DNA of 64,000 nt, from NCBI RefSeq assembly GCF_900112475.1, contig NZ_FOLW01000002.1:429584-493583 (forward strand), read 5' to 3'. Of this stretch, positions 37,605 to 47,576 are shown piece by piece (the stretch's first letter is position 1; each line of letters opens with the position of its first letter). The stretch comes from Pragia fontium DSM 5563 = ATCC 49100 (GTDB taxonomy: Bacteria; Pseudomonadota; Gammaproteobacteria; Enterobacterales; Enterobacteriaceae). Both the position numbers and the translations under genes were made by a program. Below the pieces are notes generated by a model that saw only the letters and a list, made by a program, of their open reading frames with translations, had not been told where the DNA came from and did no database searches.

Positions 37605-39197
37605 ATGAAAAAGAAGTTACTTAATTTGAGTATTGGATTGGCCACATTAGCGATGGTTGCTGGCGTTCAGGCCAATACCTTGGTGTATTGTTCTGAGGGT
37701 TCCCCAGAAGGATTCAGTCCTCAGTTGTATACTAGCGGAACTTCATTTGATGCCAGTTCTGTGCCTATTTATAATCGCCTTGTGGAGTTTAAAATTGGTG
37801 GCACAGAGACGACTCCTGGCCTGGCAGAGAAGTGGGATGTCAGTGCAGATGGAAAAACTTACACCTTTCATTTGCGTAAGGGAGTGAAGTTCCAGAGTAA
37901 TAAAGAGTTTACCCCAACGCGTGATTTTAATGCGGATGACGTGGTTTTCTCTTTTATGCGGCAGAAAGATCCTAATCATCCATTCCATAAAGTTTCTGGT
38001 GGAAACTATGCCTATTTTGGCGATATGGGCATGCAAGATTTGATTCAGAGCGTAGAGAAAGTGGACGATCATACGGTCAAGATTGTGCTAACTCGTCCTG
38101 AAGCCCCGTTTATTGCTGATATTGCCATGGACTTCGCCTCTATTTTCTCTGCGGAATATGCCGATGCCATGATGAAGGCCGGTAAACCTGAGCAAATCGA
38201 TTTATCGCCCATCGGTACCGGGCCTTTCCAACTGATGCAATACCAGAAAGATGCGCGCATTCTGTATAAATCATTCGATAATTATTGGGGCACTAAACCC
38301 AAAATAGATCGTTTGGTCTTCTCCATTACGCCTGATGCTTCAGTGCGCTATGCCAAAATTCAGAAAAATGAATGTCAGGTGATGCCATACCCAAATCCGG
38401 CGGATTTGCAAAAAATGAAGCAGGATAAAGATATCGTGTTGCAACAGAAGGCGGGGCTCAATATCGGTTATCTGTCATTCAATATGCTTAAGCCACCGTT
38501 GGATAACCTGAAGGTTCGTCAGGCGCTAACCATGGCGGTCAATAAGAAATCAATTATCGATGCAGTGTTCCAGGGCGCCGGTCAACCGGCTAAGAACCTG
38601 ATCCCACCAACAATGTGGTCTTATAACGATCAGGTGAAAGACTACGAATATAATCCAGAAAAAGCCAAGGCCTTGTTGAAAGAAGCGGGATTGGCAGATG
38701 GTTTTAGCATCGACTTGTGGGCAATGCCGGTACAGCGCCCTTATAACCCGAACGCTCGCCGTATGGCCGAAATGATTCAGGCTGACTGGGCCGCTATTGG
38801 GGTAAAAGCCAAGATCGTGACTTATGAGTGGGGCGAGTATCTGAAGCGCACCAAGAATGGTGAGCATCAGGCGATGTTAATTGGTTGGACCGGTGATAAT
38901 GGGGATCCAGATAACTTCTTTGCCACGCTATTTAGCTGTGCTGCCGCCAAAGATGGTTCTAACTATTCTCGCTGGTGCTATAAGCCATTTGAAGATTTGA
39001 TTCAGGCTGCCCGAGTTGAATCTAACCATGACAAACGTATTGCACTGTATAAGCAGGCTCAGGTGGTCATGCACGAGCAGGTTCCGGCGGTAATGATTGC
39101 ACATTCCACCGTGTCAGAACCGGTGCGTAAAGAGGTGAAAGGCTATGTGATTGACGGTCGTCGTCACTCTTTTGCTACTTCATCGGTTGAAAAATAA
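37605..39197 (+). CDS. dppA: Dipeptide ABC transporter periplasmic binding protein
   Basis: The 530-residue protein has a signal peptide (MKKKLLNLSIGLATLAMVAG, cleaved after VQA) and the solute-binding family 5 fold. It matches E. coli DppA strongly: NTLVYCSEGSPEGFSPQLYTSGT at the mature N-terminus, WGTKPKIDRLVFSITPDASVRYAK, and GWTGDNGDPDNFFATLFSC near the C-terminus. It binds dipeptides and, in E. coli, delivers them and haem to DppBC. A GGGAG ribosome-binding site precedes the ATG. A stable hairpin separates it from dppB. In E. coli dpp lies elsewhere on the chromosome. Confidence 0.96.
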   Translation: MKKKLLNLSIGLATLAMVAGVQANTLVYCSEGSPEGFSPQLYTSGTSFDASSVPIYNRLVEFKIGGTETTPGLAEKWDVSADGKTYTFHLRKGVKFQSNKEFTPTRDFNADDVVFSFMRQKDPNHPFHKVSGGNYAYFGDMGMQDLIQSVEKVDDHTVKIVLTRPEAPFIADIAMDFASIFSAEYADAMMKAGKPEQIDLSPIGTGPFQLMQYQKDARILYKSFDNYWGTKPKIDRLVFSITPDASVRYAKIQKNECQVMPYPNPADLQKMKQDKDIVLQQKAGLNIGYLSFNMLKPPLDNLKVRQALTMAVNKKSIIDAVFQGAGQPAKNLIPPTMWSYNDQVKDYEYNPEKAKALLKEAGLADGFSIDLWAMPVQRPYNPNARRMAEMIQADWAAIGVKAKIVTYEWGEYLKRTKNGEHQAMLIGWTGDNGDPDNFFATLFSCAAAKDGSNYSRWCYKPFEDLIQAARVESNHDKRIALYKQAQVVMHEQVPAVMIAHSTVSEPVRKEVKGYVIDGRRHSFATSSVEK

Positions 39198-39209
39198 AAG
39201 TAGTTAATT

Positions 39210-39243
39210 GGCTCCGTCCCGAAACTTGAAGTCGGGCGGAGTC
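39210..39243 (+). terminator. Intercistronic hairpin between dppA and dppB
   Basis: Arms GGCTCCGTCCCGA and TCGGGCGGAGTC pair almost completely around an 8-9-base loop. No U-run follows. It most likely protects the abundant dppA message and attenuates dppBCDF. Confidence 0.65.
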
Positions 39244-39393
39244 AATCAATAAATGGACAATAGCTACCCGTAACAGAGAAACCTGAATAGGTTTTGTTTT
39301 TGCCACGACCGTTTCTCCAGGTGAAGTCACACGGGCCTGTGAGCAGCGTTCGAACAGCTGTCGTTATTATAATAACTACTGAGATCTGCAATT

Positions 39394-40413
39394 ATGCTGC
39401 AATTTATCCTTCGACGTTTCGGACTAATCATCCCGACCTTCATTGGAATTACCCTGCTAAGTTTTGCCTTTGTCCATGTGATACCCGGCGATCCGGTTAT
39501 GATTATGGCCGGTGAGCGGGGAATTTCTGCTGAGCGCCATGCCCAAATGATGACGCAATTGGGGTTGGATAAACCGCTTTATGAGCAATATATAACCTAT
39601 GTAGTTAACGTATTACATGGCAACTTGGGTATCTCTATCAATACCAAGATTCCTATCTGGGATGAGTTTGTCCCTCGCTTTATGGCCACTTTTGAACTGG
39701 GCTTTTGTGCCATGCTGTTTGCCATTGCCGTTGGCATTCCGGTTGGTGTTTTAGCGGCGGTTAAACGTGGTTCGGTCTTTGACCATGCCTCTGTTGGTCT
39801 TTCTCTGACGGGCTATTCAATGCCAATTTTCTGGTGGGGGATGATGCTGATTATGCTGGTTTCAGTACATCTCAATCTCACCCCGGTATCCGGAAGAATC
39901 AGTGATTCCATTTTTCTTGATGACAGCCAGCCGCTGACCGGCCTGATGCTGGTGGATACCCTATTGTTTGGCGAGCCGGGTGATTTTTGGGACGCGGTAC
40001 ATCACCTTATTTTACCTGCATTGGTATTGGGAACTATTCCTCTGGCGGTGATTGTGCGCATGACCCGTTCTTCAATGCTGGAAGTCTTGGGAGAGGATTA
40101 TATCCGTACGGCACGAGCCAAGGGGCTGAGCCGTATCCGGGTTATTGTGGTACACGCCTTGCGTAATGCGATGTTGCCGGTAGTGACCATCATTGGTTTA
40201 CAGATAGGCACATTATTGGCCGGAGCGATCCTGACTGAAACCATCTTCTCATGGCCGGGGCTGGGTCGCTGGTTAATTGATGGCTTACAACGCCGCGATT
40301 ATCCGGTGGTGCAGGGTGGCGTCTTGCTGGTGGCGATTATGATTATTTTGGTCAATCTACTGGTTGATATTCTGTATGGCGTGGTGAATCCGCGCATTCG
40401 GCATAGAAAATAA
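39394..40413 (+). CDS. dppB: Dipeptide ABC transporter permease DppB
   Basis: The 339-residue inner-membrane permease starts MLQFILRRFGLIIPTFIGITLLSFAFVHVIPGDPV, as DppB proteins do. It has six membrane segments and the EAA-type loop (YIRTARAKGLSRIRVIVVHALRNAMLPV) that contacts DppD/F. It lies 196 bases after dppA and 10 bases before dppC. Confidence 0.95.
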   Translation: MLQFILRRFGLIIPTFIGITLLSFAFVHVIPGDPVMIMAGERGISAERHAQMMTQLGLDKPLYEQYITYVVNVLHGNLGISINTKIPIWDEFVPRFMATFELGFCAMLFAIAVGIPVGVLAAVKRGSVFDHASVGLSLTGYSMPIFWWGMMLIMLVSVHLNLTPVSGRISDSIFLDDSQPLTGLMLVDTLLFGEPGDFWDAVHHLILPALVLGTIPLAVIVRMTRSSMLEVLGEDYIRTARAKGLSRIRVIVVHALRNAMLPVVTIIGLQIGTLLAGAILTETIFSWPGLGRWLIDGLQRRDYPVVQGGVLLVAIMIILVNLLVDILYGVVNPRIRHRK

Positions 40414-40423
40414 GGGGCGCACT

Positions 40424-41314
40424 ATGAGTGAAGTAACGATATCGGCGCCAAAACCCATGACCCCGTTACAGGAGTTTTGGCACTATTTTCGACGTAATAA
40501 AGGTGCCGTCGTCGGCATGATTTATATTGCCATTATGTTGGTGATTGCCGTCGGGGCTAACTGGTTAGCGCCATATTCACCGGCGGAACAGTTTCGTGAT
40601 GCACTGCTTACGCCGCCGGCATGGCAGGATGGCGGCAGTATGCAGCATATTTTGGGCACCGATGACGTAGGGCGGGATATGCTCTCTCGCTTAATGTACG
40701 GTACTCGGCTATCCATCTTGGTTGGTTGTCTGGTGGTCAGTTTATCGCTGGTACTTGGGGTTGTACTGGGGGTTACCGCGGGCTATGTTGGCGGTATTAT
40801 CGATATCGCGATTATGCGTATTGCCGATATTATGCTGGCGTTACCGAGCCTGCTGCTGGCATTGGTGCTGGTGGCTATTTTTGGCCCATCAATTCTTAAT
40901 GCCTCTCTGGCATTAACCTTTGTTTCTTTACCCCACTATGTACGTTTAACCCGCGCTGCGGTGCTGTCAGAGGTGAATCGAGACTATGTTATCGCCTCGA
41001 AAGTGGCGGGAGCCGGTCCATTACGCCAGATGTTTATTAATATTCTCCCTAACTGTTTAGCGCCGTTAATTGTTCAGGCCTCCCTCGGTTTTTCCAATGC
41101 CATTTTGGATATGGCCGCATTAGGCTTTTTGGGTATGGGAGCGCAACCGCCAACCCCAGAATGGGGAACGATGCTCTCCTCAGTATTGCAGTTTGCCCAG
41201 AGCGCCTGGTGGGTGGTGACTTTCCCAGGTCTGGCGATTCTATTTACGGTGCTGGCATTCAACTTAATGGGAGACGGCTTACGTGATGCGCTGGATCCTA
41301 AACTTAAACAGTAA
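40424..41314 (+). CDS. dppC: Dipeptide ABC transporter permease DppC
   Basis: The 296-residue permease has the OppC/DppC N-terminal region ([26 protein letters not shown]), the [25 protein letters not shown] motif, and the EAA loop [29 protein letters not shown]. It forms the translocation path with DppB. GGGGCGC lies upstream of the ATG. Confidence 0.95.
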   Translation: MSEVTISAPKPMTPLQEFWHYFRRNKGAVVGMIYIAIMLVIAVGANWLAPYSPAEQFRDALLTPPAWQDGGSMQHILGTDDVGRDMLSRLMYGTRLSILVGCLVVSLSLVLGVVLGVTAGYVGGIIDIAIMRIADIMLALPSLLLALVLVAIFGPSILNASLALTFVSLPHYVRLTRAAVLSEVNRDYVIASKVAGAGPLRQMFINILPNCLAPLIVQASLGFSNAILDMAALGFLGMGAQPPTPEWGTMLSSVLQFAQSAWWVVTFPGLAILFTVLAFNLMGDGLRDALDPKLKQ

Positions 41315-41325
41315 CCGGAGGCGAC

Positions 41326-42306
41326 ATGGCGTTATTAGAGATTGAACAGTTGTCGGTTCACTTCGGTGATGAGAGTGCTCCATTCAAAGCCGTCGATCGC
41401 GTGAGTTATCGGGTTGAAAGAGGAGAAGTGGTTGGTATTGTCGGTGAATCAGGTTCCGGTAAGTCAGTCAGTTCATTAGCCATTATGGGATTGATTGATT
41501 TTCCGGGAAAAGTGAGCGCGAAAGATTTGCATTTTGACGGTCGGGATCTGCGGACTATTTCCGAAAAAGAACGTCGGCAGATTGTGGGTGATGAAATCGC
41601 CATGATTTTCCAAGACCCCATGACCAGCTTGAACCCTTGCTATACCGTGGGGTATCAGATTATGGAAGCGCTGAAAATTCATCAGGGCGGAAACCGTAAA
41701 ACGCGTCGTCAAAGAGCCATCGATTTACTCACTCAGGTGGGGATACCTGCTCCAGAATCACGTTTAGACTGTTACCCGCATCAGTTATCCGGTGGAATGA
41801 GCCAGCGCGTGATGATTGCGATGGCTATTGCCTGTCGTCCCCAACTGCTGATTGCTGATGAACCGACCACGGCGCTGGATGTCACCATTCAGGCACAGAT
41901 TATCGAACTGCTATTGGAACTGCAGCAGCGTGAAAATATGGCGCTGATTTTAATTACTCACGATTTGGCACTGGTTGCTGAAGCCGCACAATACATTATT
42001 GTGATGTATGCCGGTCAGGTGATGGAAAGTGGTAAAGCTAAAGAGATCTTCAGTACTCCGCGGCATCCTTATACTCAGGCGCTATTGAGAGCGTTGCCCG
42101 AGTTCTCCAGTGAGAAGGCGCGTTTAACCTCGTTGCCCGGTGTGGTACCCGGTAAATACGATCGGCCATTAGGTTGCTTACTCAGTCCGCGCTGCCCGTA
42201 TGCGACAGAGGTGTGTCGTCAGCAGGAACCGGAACTCAGGGGGGAAGACCGTAGACAGGTTAAATGCCATACACCACTCGACGATCAGGGGAGGCCGACG
42301 CTATGA
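41326..42306 (+). CDS. dppD: Dipeptide ABC transporter ATP-binding protein DppD
   Basis: The 326-residue ATPase has Walker A GESGSGKS (about residues 40-47), signature LSGGMSQR, Walker [15 protein letters not shown], and the C-terminal oligopeptide-transporter domain with the iron-sulphur-type cysteines ([19 protein letters not shown]). It works as a heterodimer with DppF. Its TGA overlaps the dppF ATG (ATGA). Confidence 0.95.
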   Translation: MALLEIEQLSVHFGDESAPFKAVDRVSYRVERGEVVGIVGESGSGKSVSSLAIMGLIDFPGKVSAKDLHFDGRDLRTISEKERRQIVGDEIAMIFQDPMTSLNPCYTVGYQIMEALKIHQGGNRKTRRQRAIDLLTQVGIPAPESRLDCYPHQLSGGMSQRVMIAMAIACRPQLLIADEPTTALDVTIQAQIIELLLELQQRENMALILITHDLALVAEAAQYIIVMYAGQVMESGKAKEIFSTPRHPYTQALLRALPEFSSEKARLTSLPGVVPGKYDRPLGCLLSPRCPYATEVCRQQEPELRGEDRRQVKCHTPLDDQGRPTL

Positions 42307-43316
42307 GTCAGCATCAACCATTGTTACAGGCCATTGAGCTGAAAAAATATTATTCGGTAAAGAGTGGGATATTCTCGCCACAGCAGCAGGTGAAATCGCT
42401 GGACGGTGTCTCCTTTTCTCTGGAGAAGGGCAAAACGCTGGCGGTAGTTGGTGAGTCAGGGTGTGGTAAATCCACGCTGGGGCGATTATTAACCATGATT
42501 GAGTTGCCTACTGCCGGTGAGCTTTATTATCAGGGGGAGAATTTATTAAAACACGATCCGGCAGCGCAGAAGTTGCGTCGCCAGAAAATTCAGATTGTGT
42601 TTCAGAACCCTTATGGCTCGTTAAATCCGCGCAAAAAAGTCGGCGATATTCTGGAAGAACCTTTGCTGATAAATACCACATTATCTAAAGCGGAGCGGCG
42701 AGAAAAAGCCTTAGCTATTATGGCGAAAGTGGGTTTAAGAACCGAACATTATGATCGCTATCCGCACATGTTTTCCGGTGGTCAGCGTCAGCGTATTGCC
42801 ATTGCTCGTGGCTTAATGCTCAATCCAGATATTGTGGTTGCGGATGAGCCGGTTTCTGCTCTGGATGTCTCCGTTCGGGCTCAAGTATTGAATTTGATGA
42901 TGGACTTACAGCAGGAAATGGGACTGTCCTATGTATTTATCTCTCACGATTTGTCGGTGGTTGAGCATATTGCCGATGAGGTTATGGTGATGTATTTGGG
43001 TCGTTGTGTGGAGCAGGGTAGCAAGACACAGATTTTTAATCATCCGCAACATCCTTATACGCAGGCCTTACTCTCTGCAACACCGAGGTTAAATCCGGAC
43101 GCGCGTCGTGAACGGATCAAGTTGACCGGTGAATTACCGAGCCCGCTGAATCCGCCACAAGGTTGTGCATTTAATGCCCGCTGCCCGCGCGCATTTGATA
43201 CCTGCTTTGAAGTCAAACCCAGCTTAAAGGATTATAACGGTCAGTTGATTGCCTGTTTTGCGGTGGATAGGGATAGGGAAAATGGTGTTGGCGCTCAGTT
43301 AGAGGGAACCATATAA
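42303..43316 (+). CDS. dppF: Dipeptide ABC transporter ATP-binding protein DppF
   Basis: The ATG at 42303 inside the dppD stop gives 337 residues starting [19 protein letters not shown]. It has Walker A GESGCGKS, signature FSGGQRQR, Walker [14 protein letters not shown], and the C-terminal [19 protein letters not shown] cysteine motif. It is the last gene of dppABCDF. A REP-like palindrome, not a standard terminator, lies downstream toward convergent roxA. Confidence 0.95.
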   Translation: MSQHQPLLQAIELKKYYSVKSGIFSPQQQVKSLDGVSFSLEKGKTLAVVGESGCGKSTLGRLLTMIELPTAGELYYQGENLLKHDPAAQKLRRQKIQIVFQNPYGSLNPRKKVGDILEEPLLINTTLSKAERREKALAIMAKVGLRTEHYDRYPHMFSGGQRQRIAIARGLMLNPDIVVADEPVSALDVSVRAQVLNLMMDLQQEMGLSYVFISHDLSVVEHIADEVMVMYLGRCVEQGSKTQIFNHPQHPYTQALLSATPRLNPDARRERIKLTGELPSPLNPPQGCAFNARCPRAFDTCFEVKPSLKDYNGQLIACFAVDRDRENGVGAQLEGTI

Positions 43317-43360
43317 GGTTTTTGTTATTTTGGTTTGATAATGTTTGGCTTAAGGGCGAG

Positions 43361-43380
43361 ATCCCCGCTTTCGCGGGGAT
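43361..43380 (-). repeat. REP-like intergenic palindrome, copy 3
   Basis: Arms ATCCCCGC and GCGGGGAT around TTTC, flanked by GAG on the left and GACGAG on the right. Read on the minus strand it is the same element as copy 1 (CGTCATCCC...GGGATCTC). It sits between convergent dppF and roxA. Confidence 0.75.
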
Positions 43381-43439
43381 GACGAGAATAAAAATGGGAT
43401 GACGATACAAGTCAGGTTATTGGGAAATCTCAATAACCT

Positions 43440-44561
43440 TTAGTCATTAAAATACCAATATCCATTATTCACCAACTGCGCCAACACAGCGACGAATGCC
43501 GGATCTTCCAACGCCTCACCCAGTTCTTTTTGCCCAATTAACGGGTAACGACATAAGGCATCTGCCGCTTCCAGATAAGGGGTATCGATCAGTTCACCGT
43601 TGGCAAAACAAAGATCGCCAACGCGCAGTACGCGTAAACCACTCAGGCGAATCAGGCTTTCACCCTGCACCAGCGAGTCATAGATTTCATCAGAACGGTA
43701 AGGTGGTTCTGCCGGGGCGATATCCAGCTCATGGCGTGATGTGGTGACAAAACCGCCAAACCATTGATTGAACTCTTCCGGCTGATTGATGAGGTCGGTC
43801 ATCATCTTACGCAGGCGTTCCAATTCATAGTCTTCCACTATAGCGGGATGAGCTCTCAACTTTAGGTCAGGATCGCTATAGTGTTCACCACCCAAGTCGT
43901 GTTCCAGAACATAGTCGGCAAAGTTGCTGAGCAGATCACGGCCATTAGGCCCACGATAACCAATGGAATAGTTCATAGCGGTTTCGTGCGTGAAGCCATC
44001 GTGTGGGAATCCTGGTGGAATATAAAGAATATCGCCGGGCTCCAGATCTTCATCAATAATGGGGTCAAAAGGTTCAACGTGTAATAAAGCCGGATGCGGG
44101 CAGTATTGTTTAAGGGGCTGTTTATCACCTACGCGCCAACGACGGCTGCCCATTCCCTGAATAATAAACACATCATATTGGTCGATATGCGGGCCTACGC
44201 CACCACCGGGAACGGAGAAGGAGATCATCAGATCGTCAAAACGCCAGTCGGGCATTTTACGGAACGGACGAACCAAGGCAGCGGAAGGAGCATGCCAGTG
44301 GTTTACTGCCTGAACTAACAGTGACCAGCCTTTTTCACCCAAATGGTCATAGCTTTCAAATGGACCATTGCTGGCCTGCCAGTGACCGTTCGGTTGACTC
44401 ACCAGACGGCTATCAACCTCATTTTCCATTGCCAGTCCTGCTAACTCATCAGGAGAGATTGGATCAATAAAGTTTTTAATAACATTTTTTAGTACCACCG
44501 GACGTTTTTGCCAGTAGCGTTCTAAAAAGTCATCCCAGTCTAAATCAAGTTGATAATCCAT
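43440..44561 (-). CDS. roxA: 50S ribosomal protein L16 arginine 3-hydroxylase
   Basis: The protein is a JmjC-type 2-oxoglutarate oxygenase equivalent to E. coli YcfD/RoxA, which hydroxylates Arg81 of ribosomal protein L16. Iron ligands His125 and Asp127 lie in GPHIDQYD and His187 in PPGFPHDGF. The C-terminal winged-helix part ends LVNNGYWYFND. The ATG at 44561 gives 373 residues and matches the E. coli MEYQL start. An ATG five codons upstream (44576) is also possible. In E. coli roxA follows pepT directly. Here dppABCDF lies between them. Confidence 0.94.
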   Translation of the reverse strand: MDYQLDLDWDDFLERYWQKRPVVLKNVIKNFIDPISPDELAGLAMENEVDSRLVSQPNGHWQASNGPFESYDHLGEKGWSLLVQAVNHWHAPSAALVRPFRKMPDWRFDDLMISFSVPGGGVGPHIDQYDVFIIQGMGSRRWRVGDKQPLKQYCPHPALLHVEPFDPIIDEDLEPGDILYIPPGFPHDGFTHETAMNYSIGYRGPNGRDLLSNFADYVLEHDLGGEHYSDPDLKLRAHPAIVEDYELERLRKMMTDLINQPEEFNQWFGGFVTTSRHELDIAPAEPPYRSDEIYDSLVQGESLIRLSGLRVLRVGDLCFANGELIDTPYLEAADALCRYPLIGQKELGEALEDPAFVAVLAQLVNNGYWYFND

Positions 44562-44883
44562 CGTTTCAGTTACCATTCAGCAGGAAATTGCGGTTGATTA
44601 TAGCGAAGGTTGGTTAAGAATACCGGATTGGTTTCGCAGTTTTTTCATTTGTTCTGGGGGATTGATTTATTCCTCGGATATTAAGGCGTGTTGTTGGAGG
44701 GTGTGACCGGAGAAAACAGTAGAAATCGGGCTAAAAACAAATAAATCCCATTATCCGTTAGAAGGTGTTGGCTTTCGGAGGTATTATATCCAGCAAGGAT
44801 ATTAATATTATCTTAAAAGATTTTATGCAGAGCTGACCTTTGGCGTTTGTTTGCCTTTTCTAATCGGAATATATTGAGTTTTC
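44562..44883. other. Divergent region between roxA and rnm
   Basis: About 320 bases with both divergent promoters. In E. coli the trp leader/operon lies on this side of rnm, but no trpL-like leader peptide with tandem Trp codons or attenuator is visible here. An ATATTAATAT palindrome lies near 44,800. No gene is seen. Confidence 0.5.
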
Positions 44884-45819
44884 ATGTCTTGTGATACCTC
44901 CCCACAACAGAGTGATAAACGGCAGTGTGCTGAAGCATCAGAGCGTTATCTGGCTGAGCTACCCCGTTTCCCGCTGTACGATCTACACAGTCATACCGTA
45001 GCCTCTGACGGTATGTTGACGCCTGCCCAATTAGTACAGCGAGCGGTGGAGATGCGCGTGAGCGTATTGGCGATTACTGACCATGACTCTACCGCCGGTC
45101 TGGCTGAGGCACAGCAAGCGATTGTTGAGCAAGCACTGCCGATACGCTTGATTAACGGCGTGGAAATATCCACCGGTTGGGAAAGTTTTGATATTCATAT
45201 TGTTGGGTTGAATATTAATCCGCAGGCTCCGGCGATGTTAGAACTATTAGCCGCTCAATGCCTGAAACGCAGCGAGCGAGCGCAGGAAATTGCCCGCCGA
45301 CTGGAAAAGAGTCAGATTCCTGATGCCTTAGCTGGGGCGCAGCGCTTTGCCGGTGACGCAGGCATCACCCGTGCACATTTTGCCCGCTATTTAATTGAGT
45401 TGGGTAAAGCCACGGATATGGCGCAAGTATTTAAAAGCTATCTGGCGCGTGGGAAAACCGGCTATGTTCCTCCAGTCTGGTGTACAATAAACGAAGCGGT
45501 AGAGGCGATTCATCTTTCCGGTGGTCAGGCGGTTTTAGCCCATCCGGGGCGTTATGATTTATCTGCAAAATGGTTACGCCGTCTGATTATCGATTTTAAG
45601 CAGGCGGGCGGTGACGCGATGGAAGTATCTCAATGCCAACAAGCCCCTCAGGAGCGAGCGCAGCTAGCGCTGTATGCTCAAGAGTATCAACTGTTGGCTT
45701 CTCAGGGATCTGATTTTCACTATCCTTGTGCATGGGTTGAATTGGGGCGGCGTTTATCGCTGCCGGATAAAGTGATCCCCGTGTGGCAGCACTGGTTTGC
45801 AGAACCGGTTGTTAACTGA
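44884..45819 (+). CDS. rnm: RNase AM (PHP-domain 5'-3' exoribonuclease/phosphatase)
   Basis: The 311-residue protein belongs to the PHP phosphoesterase family, equivalent to E. coli YciV, now RNase AM. RNase AM trims 5' ends of short RNAs and rRNA precursors and hydrolyses 3',5'-nucleotide bisphosphates. Metal-binding motifs are YDLHSHTVASDG (32-43), AITDHDS, NGVEIST, the HPGRYD region and the late GSDFHYP. It is followed by yciO and rluB as in E. coli, but yciQ is absent. Confidence 0.92.
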   Translation: MSCDTSPQQSDKRQCAEASERYLAELPRFPLYDLHSHTVASDGMLTPAQLVQRAVEMRVSVLAITDHDSTAGLAEAQQAIVEQALPIRLINGVEISTGWESFDIHIVGLNINPQAPAMLELLAAQCLKRSERAQEIARRLEKSQIPDALAGAQRFAGDAGITRAHFARYLIELGKATDMAQVFKSYLARGKTGYVPPVWCTINEAVEAIHLSGGQAVLAHPGRYDLSAKWLRRLIIDFKQAGGDAMEVSQCQQAPQERAQLALYAQEYQLLASQGSDFHYPCAWVELGRRLSLPDKVIPVWQHWFAEPVVN

Positions 45820-45922
45820 TATTTATTTTTGACCCTGTAGTATTTTTTGTTGCAGCAATGAACCGATATGTACCCGCGTTTTTCTCTGCTGCCAATGACA
45901 GGAAGAGTTAAAGGAGTTTTCC

Positions 45923-46543
45923 ATGAGTCAGTTTTTTTATATCCATCAGGATAACCCACAGTCGAGACTGATTAGCCAGTCGGTTGATTTTTTGCGTAAG
46001 GGTGGGGTTATCGTTTATCCGACTGACTCCGGATACGCGTTAGGTTGTATGCTGGAAGATAAGCATGCCATGGAGCGCATTTGCCGTATCCGCCAGTTAG
46101 ATAGCCACCATAATTTTACATTGATGTGTCGCGATTTGTCTGAGCTCTCCACTTATGCTCATGTAGATAACGCGGCATTTCGTTTAATTAAAAATAATAC
46201 CCCAGGTAACTACACCTTCATTCTGAAAGCCACGAAAGAAGTTCCGCGTCGCTTGATGAATGAAAAGCGTAAGACCATTGGTTTACGTGTGCCGTCGAAC
46301 CCGATTGCCTTGGCATTGCTGGCGGAGCTTAATGAACCTTTGATGTCGACCACGCTGATGTTACCGGGGAATGATTTTGCCGAGTCCGATCCGGAAGAAA
46401 TTCGCGATACCTTATCCAAGCAGGTTGATTTAATTATCAACGGCGGTTATTTGGGGCAACAGCCGACGACAGTAGTGGATCTGACGGAAGATGCGCCAGT
46501 CGTTGTGCGTGAAGGTGCTGGCGATCCCACACCGTTTCGTTGA
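45923..46543 (+). CDS. yciO: YciO, Sua5/YrdC family protein
   Basis: The 206-residue protein carries the YrdC-type double-stranded-RNA/nucleotide-binding fold: KGGVIVYPTDSGYALGC (26-42), ICRIRQLDSHHNFTLMC, NTPGNYTFILKA, RKTIGLRVPSNPIALALL. It is the E. coli YciO orthologue. The family relative TsaC/Sua5 makes threonylcarbamoyl-AMP, and YciO activity is weaker or uncertain. An AAAGGAG ribosome-binding site precedes the ATG. It lies between rnm and rluB. Confidence 0.93.
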   Translation: MSQFFYIHQDNPQSRLISQSVDFLRKGGVIVYPTDSGYALGCMLEDKHAMERICRIRQLDSHHNFTLMCRDLSELSTYAHVDNAAFRLIKNNTPGNYTFILKATKEVPRRLMNEKRKTIGLRVPSNPIALALLAELNEPLMSTTLMLPGNDFAESDPEEIRDTLSKQVDLIINGGYLGQQPTTVVDLTEDAPVVVREGAGDPTPFR

Positions 46544-46648
46544 TGGCGACGTCCGCATAAGGTATGATTTACGTTCACTGATTAATCCATGGTGACATGG
46601 ATTAATCACTATTATGACGCCTGTGAAGGCGACAACAGAGGTTGCTCA

Positions 46649-47533
46649 ATGAGCGAGAAGTTACAAAAAGTTTTGGCTAATTCAGGCCATGGTTCACGTC
46701 GTGAAATTGAATCGATGATTCAGGCCGGGCGAATTAGCGTTAACGGAAAAATCGCCACATTAGGCGATCGTGTTGAAGTTACTGCTTCCATCCGAGTACG
46801 TATTGATGGGCACGTTGTTGCTCTGCGTGAGCCGGAAGAAGATGTTTGTCGAGTGCTTGCCTATTACAAGCCTGAAGGTGAGCTCTGTACCCGTAAAGAT
46901 CCAGAAGGGCGGCCAACGGTGTTTGACCGTTTGCCTAAAATGCGCGGGTCTCGCTGGATTGCCGTTGGTCGTCTAGATGTGAATACCTCCGGTTTACTGC
47001 TGTTTACCACCGATGGTGAACTGGCCAACCGCTTAATGCACCCAAGCCGTGAAGTTGAACGTGAATATGCCGTTAGAGTCTTCGGCCAAGTGGATGAAGA
47101 AAAGCTAAAACAGCTGCGTAAAGGTGTTCAACTGGAAGATGGTATGGCCGCGTTTCGCACCATTAGTTTTCAGGGTGGCGAAGGCATTAACCAGTGGTAT
47201 AACGTTACGCTAACAGAAGGTCGTAACCGTGAGGTTCGTCGCTTATGGGAAGCAGTAGATGTGCAGGTTAGCCGTCTTATTCGTGTACGTTACGGTGCTT
47301 TAGGACTTCCTAAAGGATTGCCGCGCGGAGGATGGACTGAACTCGATCTTAATGCCATCAATTACTTGCGTGAAATGGTTGGATTGTCGCCAGAAACCAA
47401 AAGTAAGATGCCAGTAGAACGTGATCGTCGTCGCACGAAAGCAAATCAAATTCGTCGAGCGGTGCAGAAGCATAGCCAAAGACCTGCTTCCAGAAGTGGT
47501 TCCAGAAGGGCAAATCCGACCAAGCGCGGATAG
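46649..47533 (+). CDS. rluB: 23S rRNA pseudouridine-2605 synthase
   Basis: The ATG at 46649 (AGAGG 9 bases upstream) gives 294 residues and matches the RluB start [11 protein letters not shown] longer frame from 46589 has no family support. The protein has an S4 RNA-binding domain (residues 1-60) and the RsuA/RluB-type synthase domain with catalytic Asp110 in [14 protein letters not shown], then a basic tail. It modifies U2605 of 23S rRNA. A strong terminator follows. In E. coli the next genes are btuR and yciK. Here an accessory island starts. Confidence 0.95.
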   Translation: MSEKLQKVLANSGHGSRREIESMIQAGRISVNGKIATLGDRVEVTASIRVRIDGHVVALREPEEDVCRVLAYYKPEGELCTRKDPEGRPTVFDRLPKMRGSRWIAVGRLDVNTSGLLLFTTDGELANRLMHPSREVEREYAVRVFGQVDEEKLKQLRKGVQLEDGMAAFRTISFQGGEGINQWYNVTLTEGRNREVRRLWEAVDVQVSRLIRVRYGALGLPKGLPRGGWTELDLNAINYLREMVGLSPETKSKMPVERDRRRTKANQIRRAVQKHSQRPASRSGSRRANPTKRG

Positions 47534-47545
47534 CTGAAATTGTTG

Positions 47546-47576
47546 AAAATAGCGCCTGTTTAGGCGCTATTTTTTT
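47546..47576 (+). terminator. Rho-independent terminator of rluB
   Basis: Arms AAAATAGCGCC and GGCGCTATTTT with a 6-base loop and a run of T directly after. Confidence 0.93.

Noticed and set aside
39210-39243. Terminator ending dppA transcription
   Set aside because: The stem is strong but has no U-run, and dppBCDF follow without another convincing promoter, so it is treated as a message-stabilising or attenuating hairpin.
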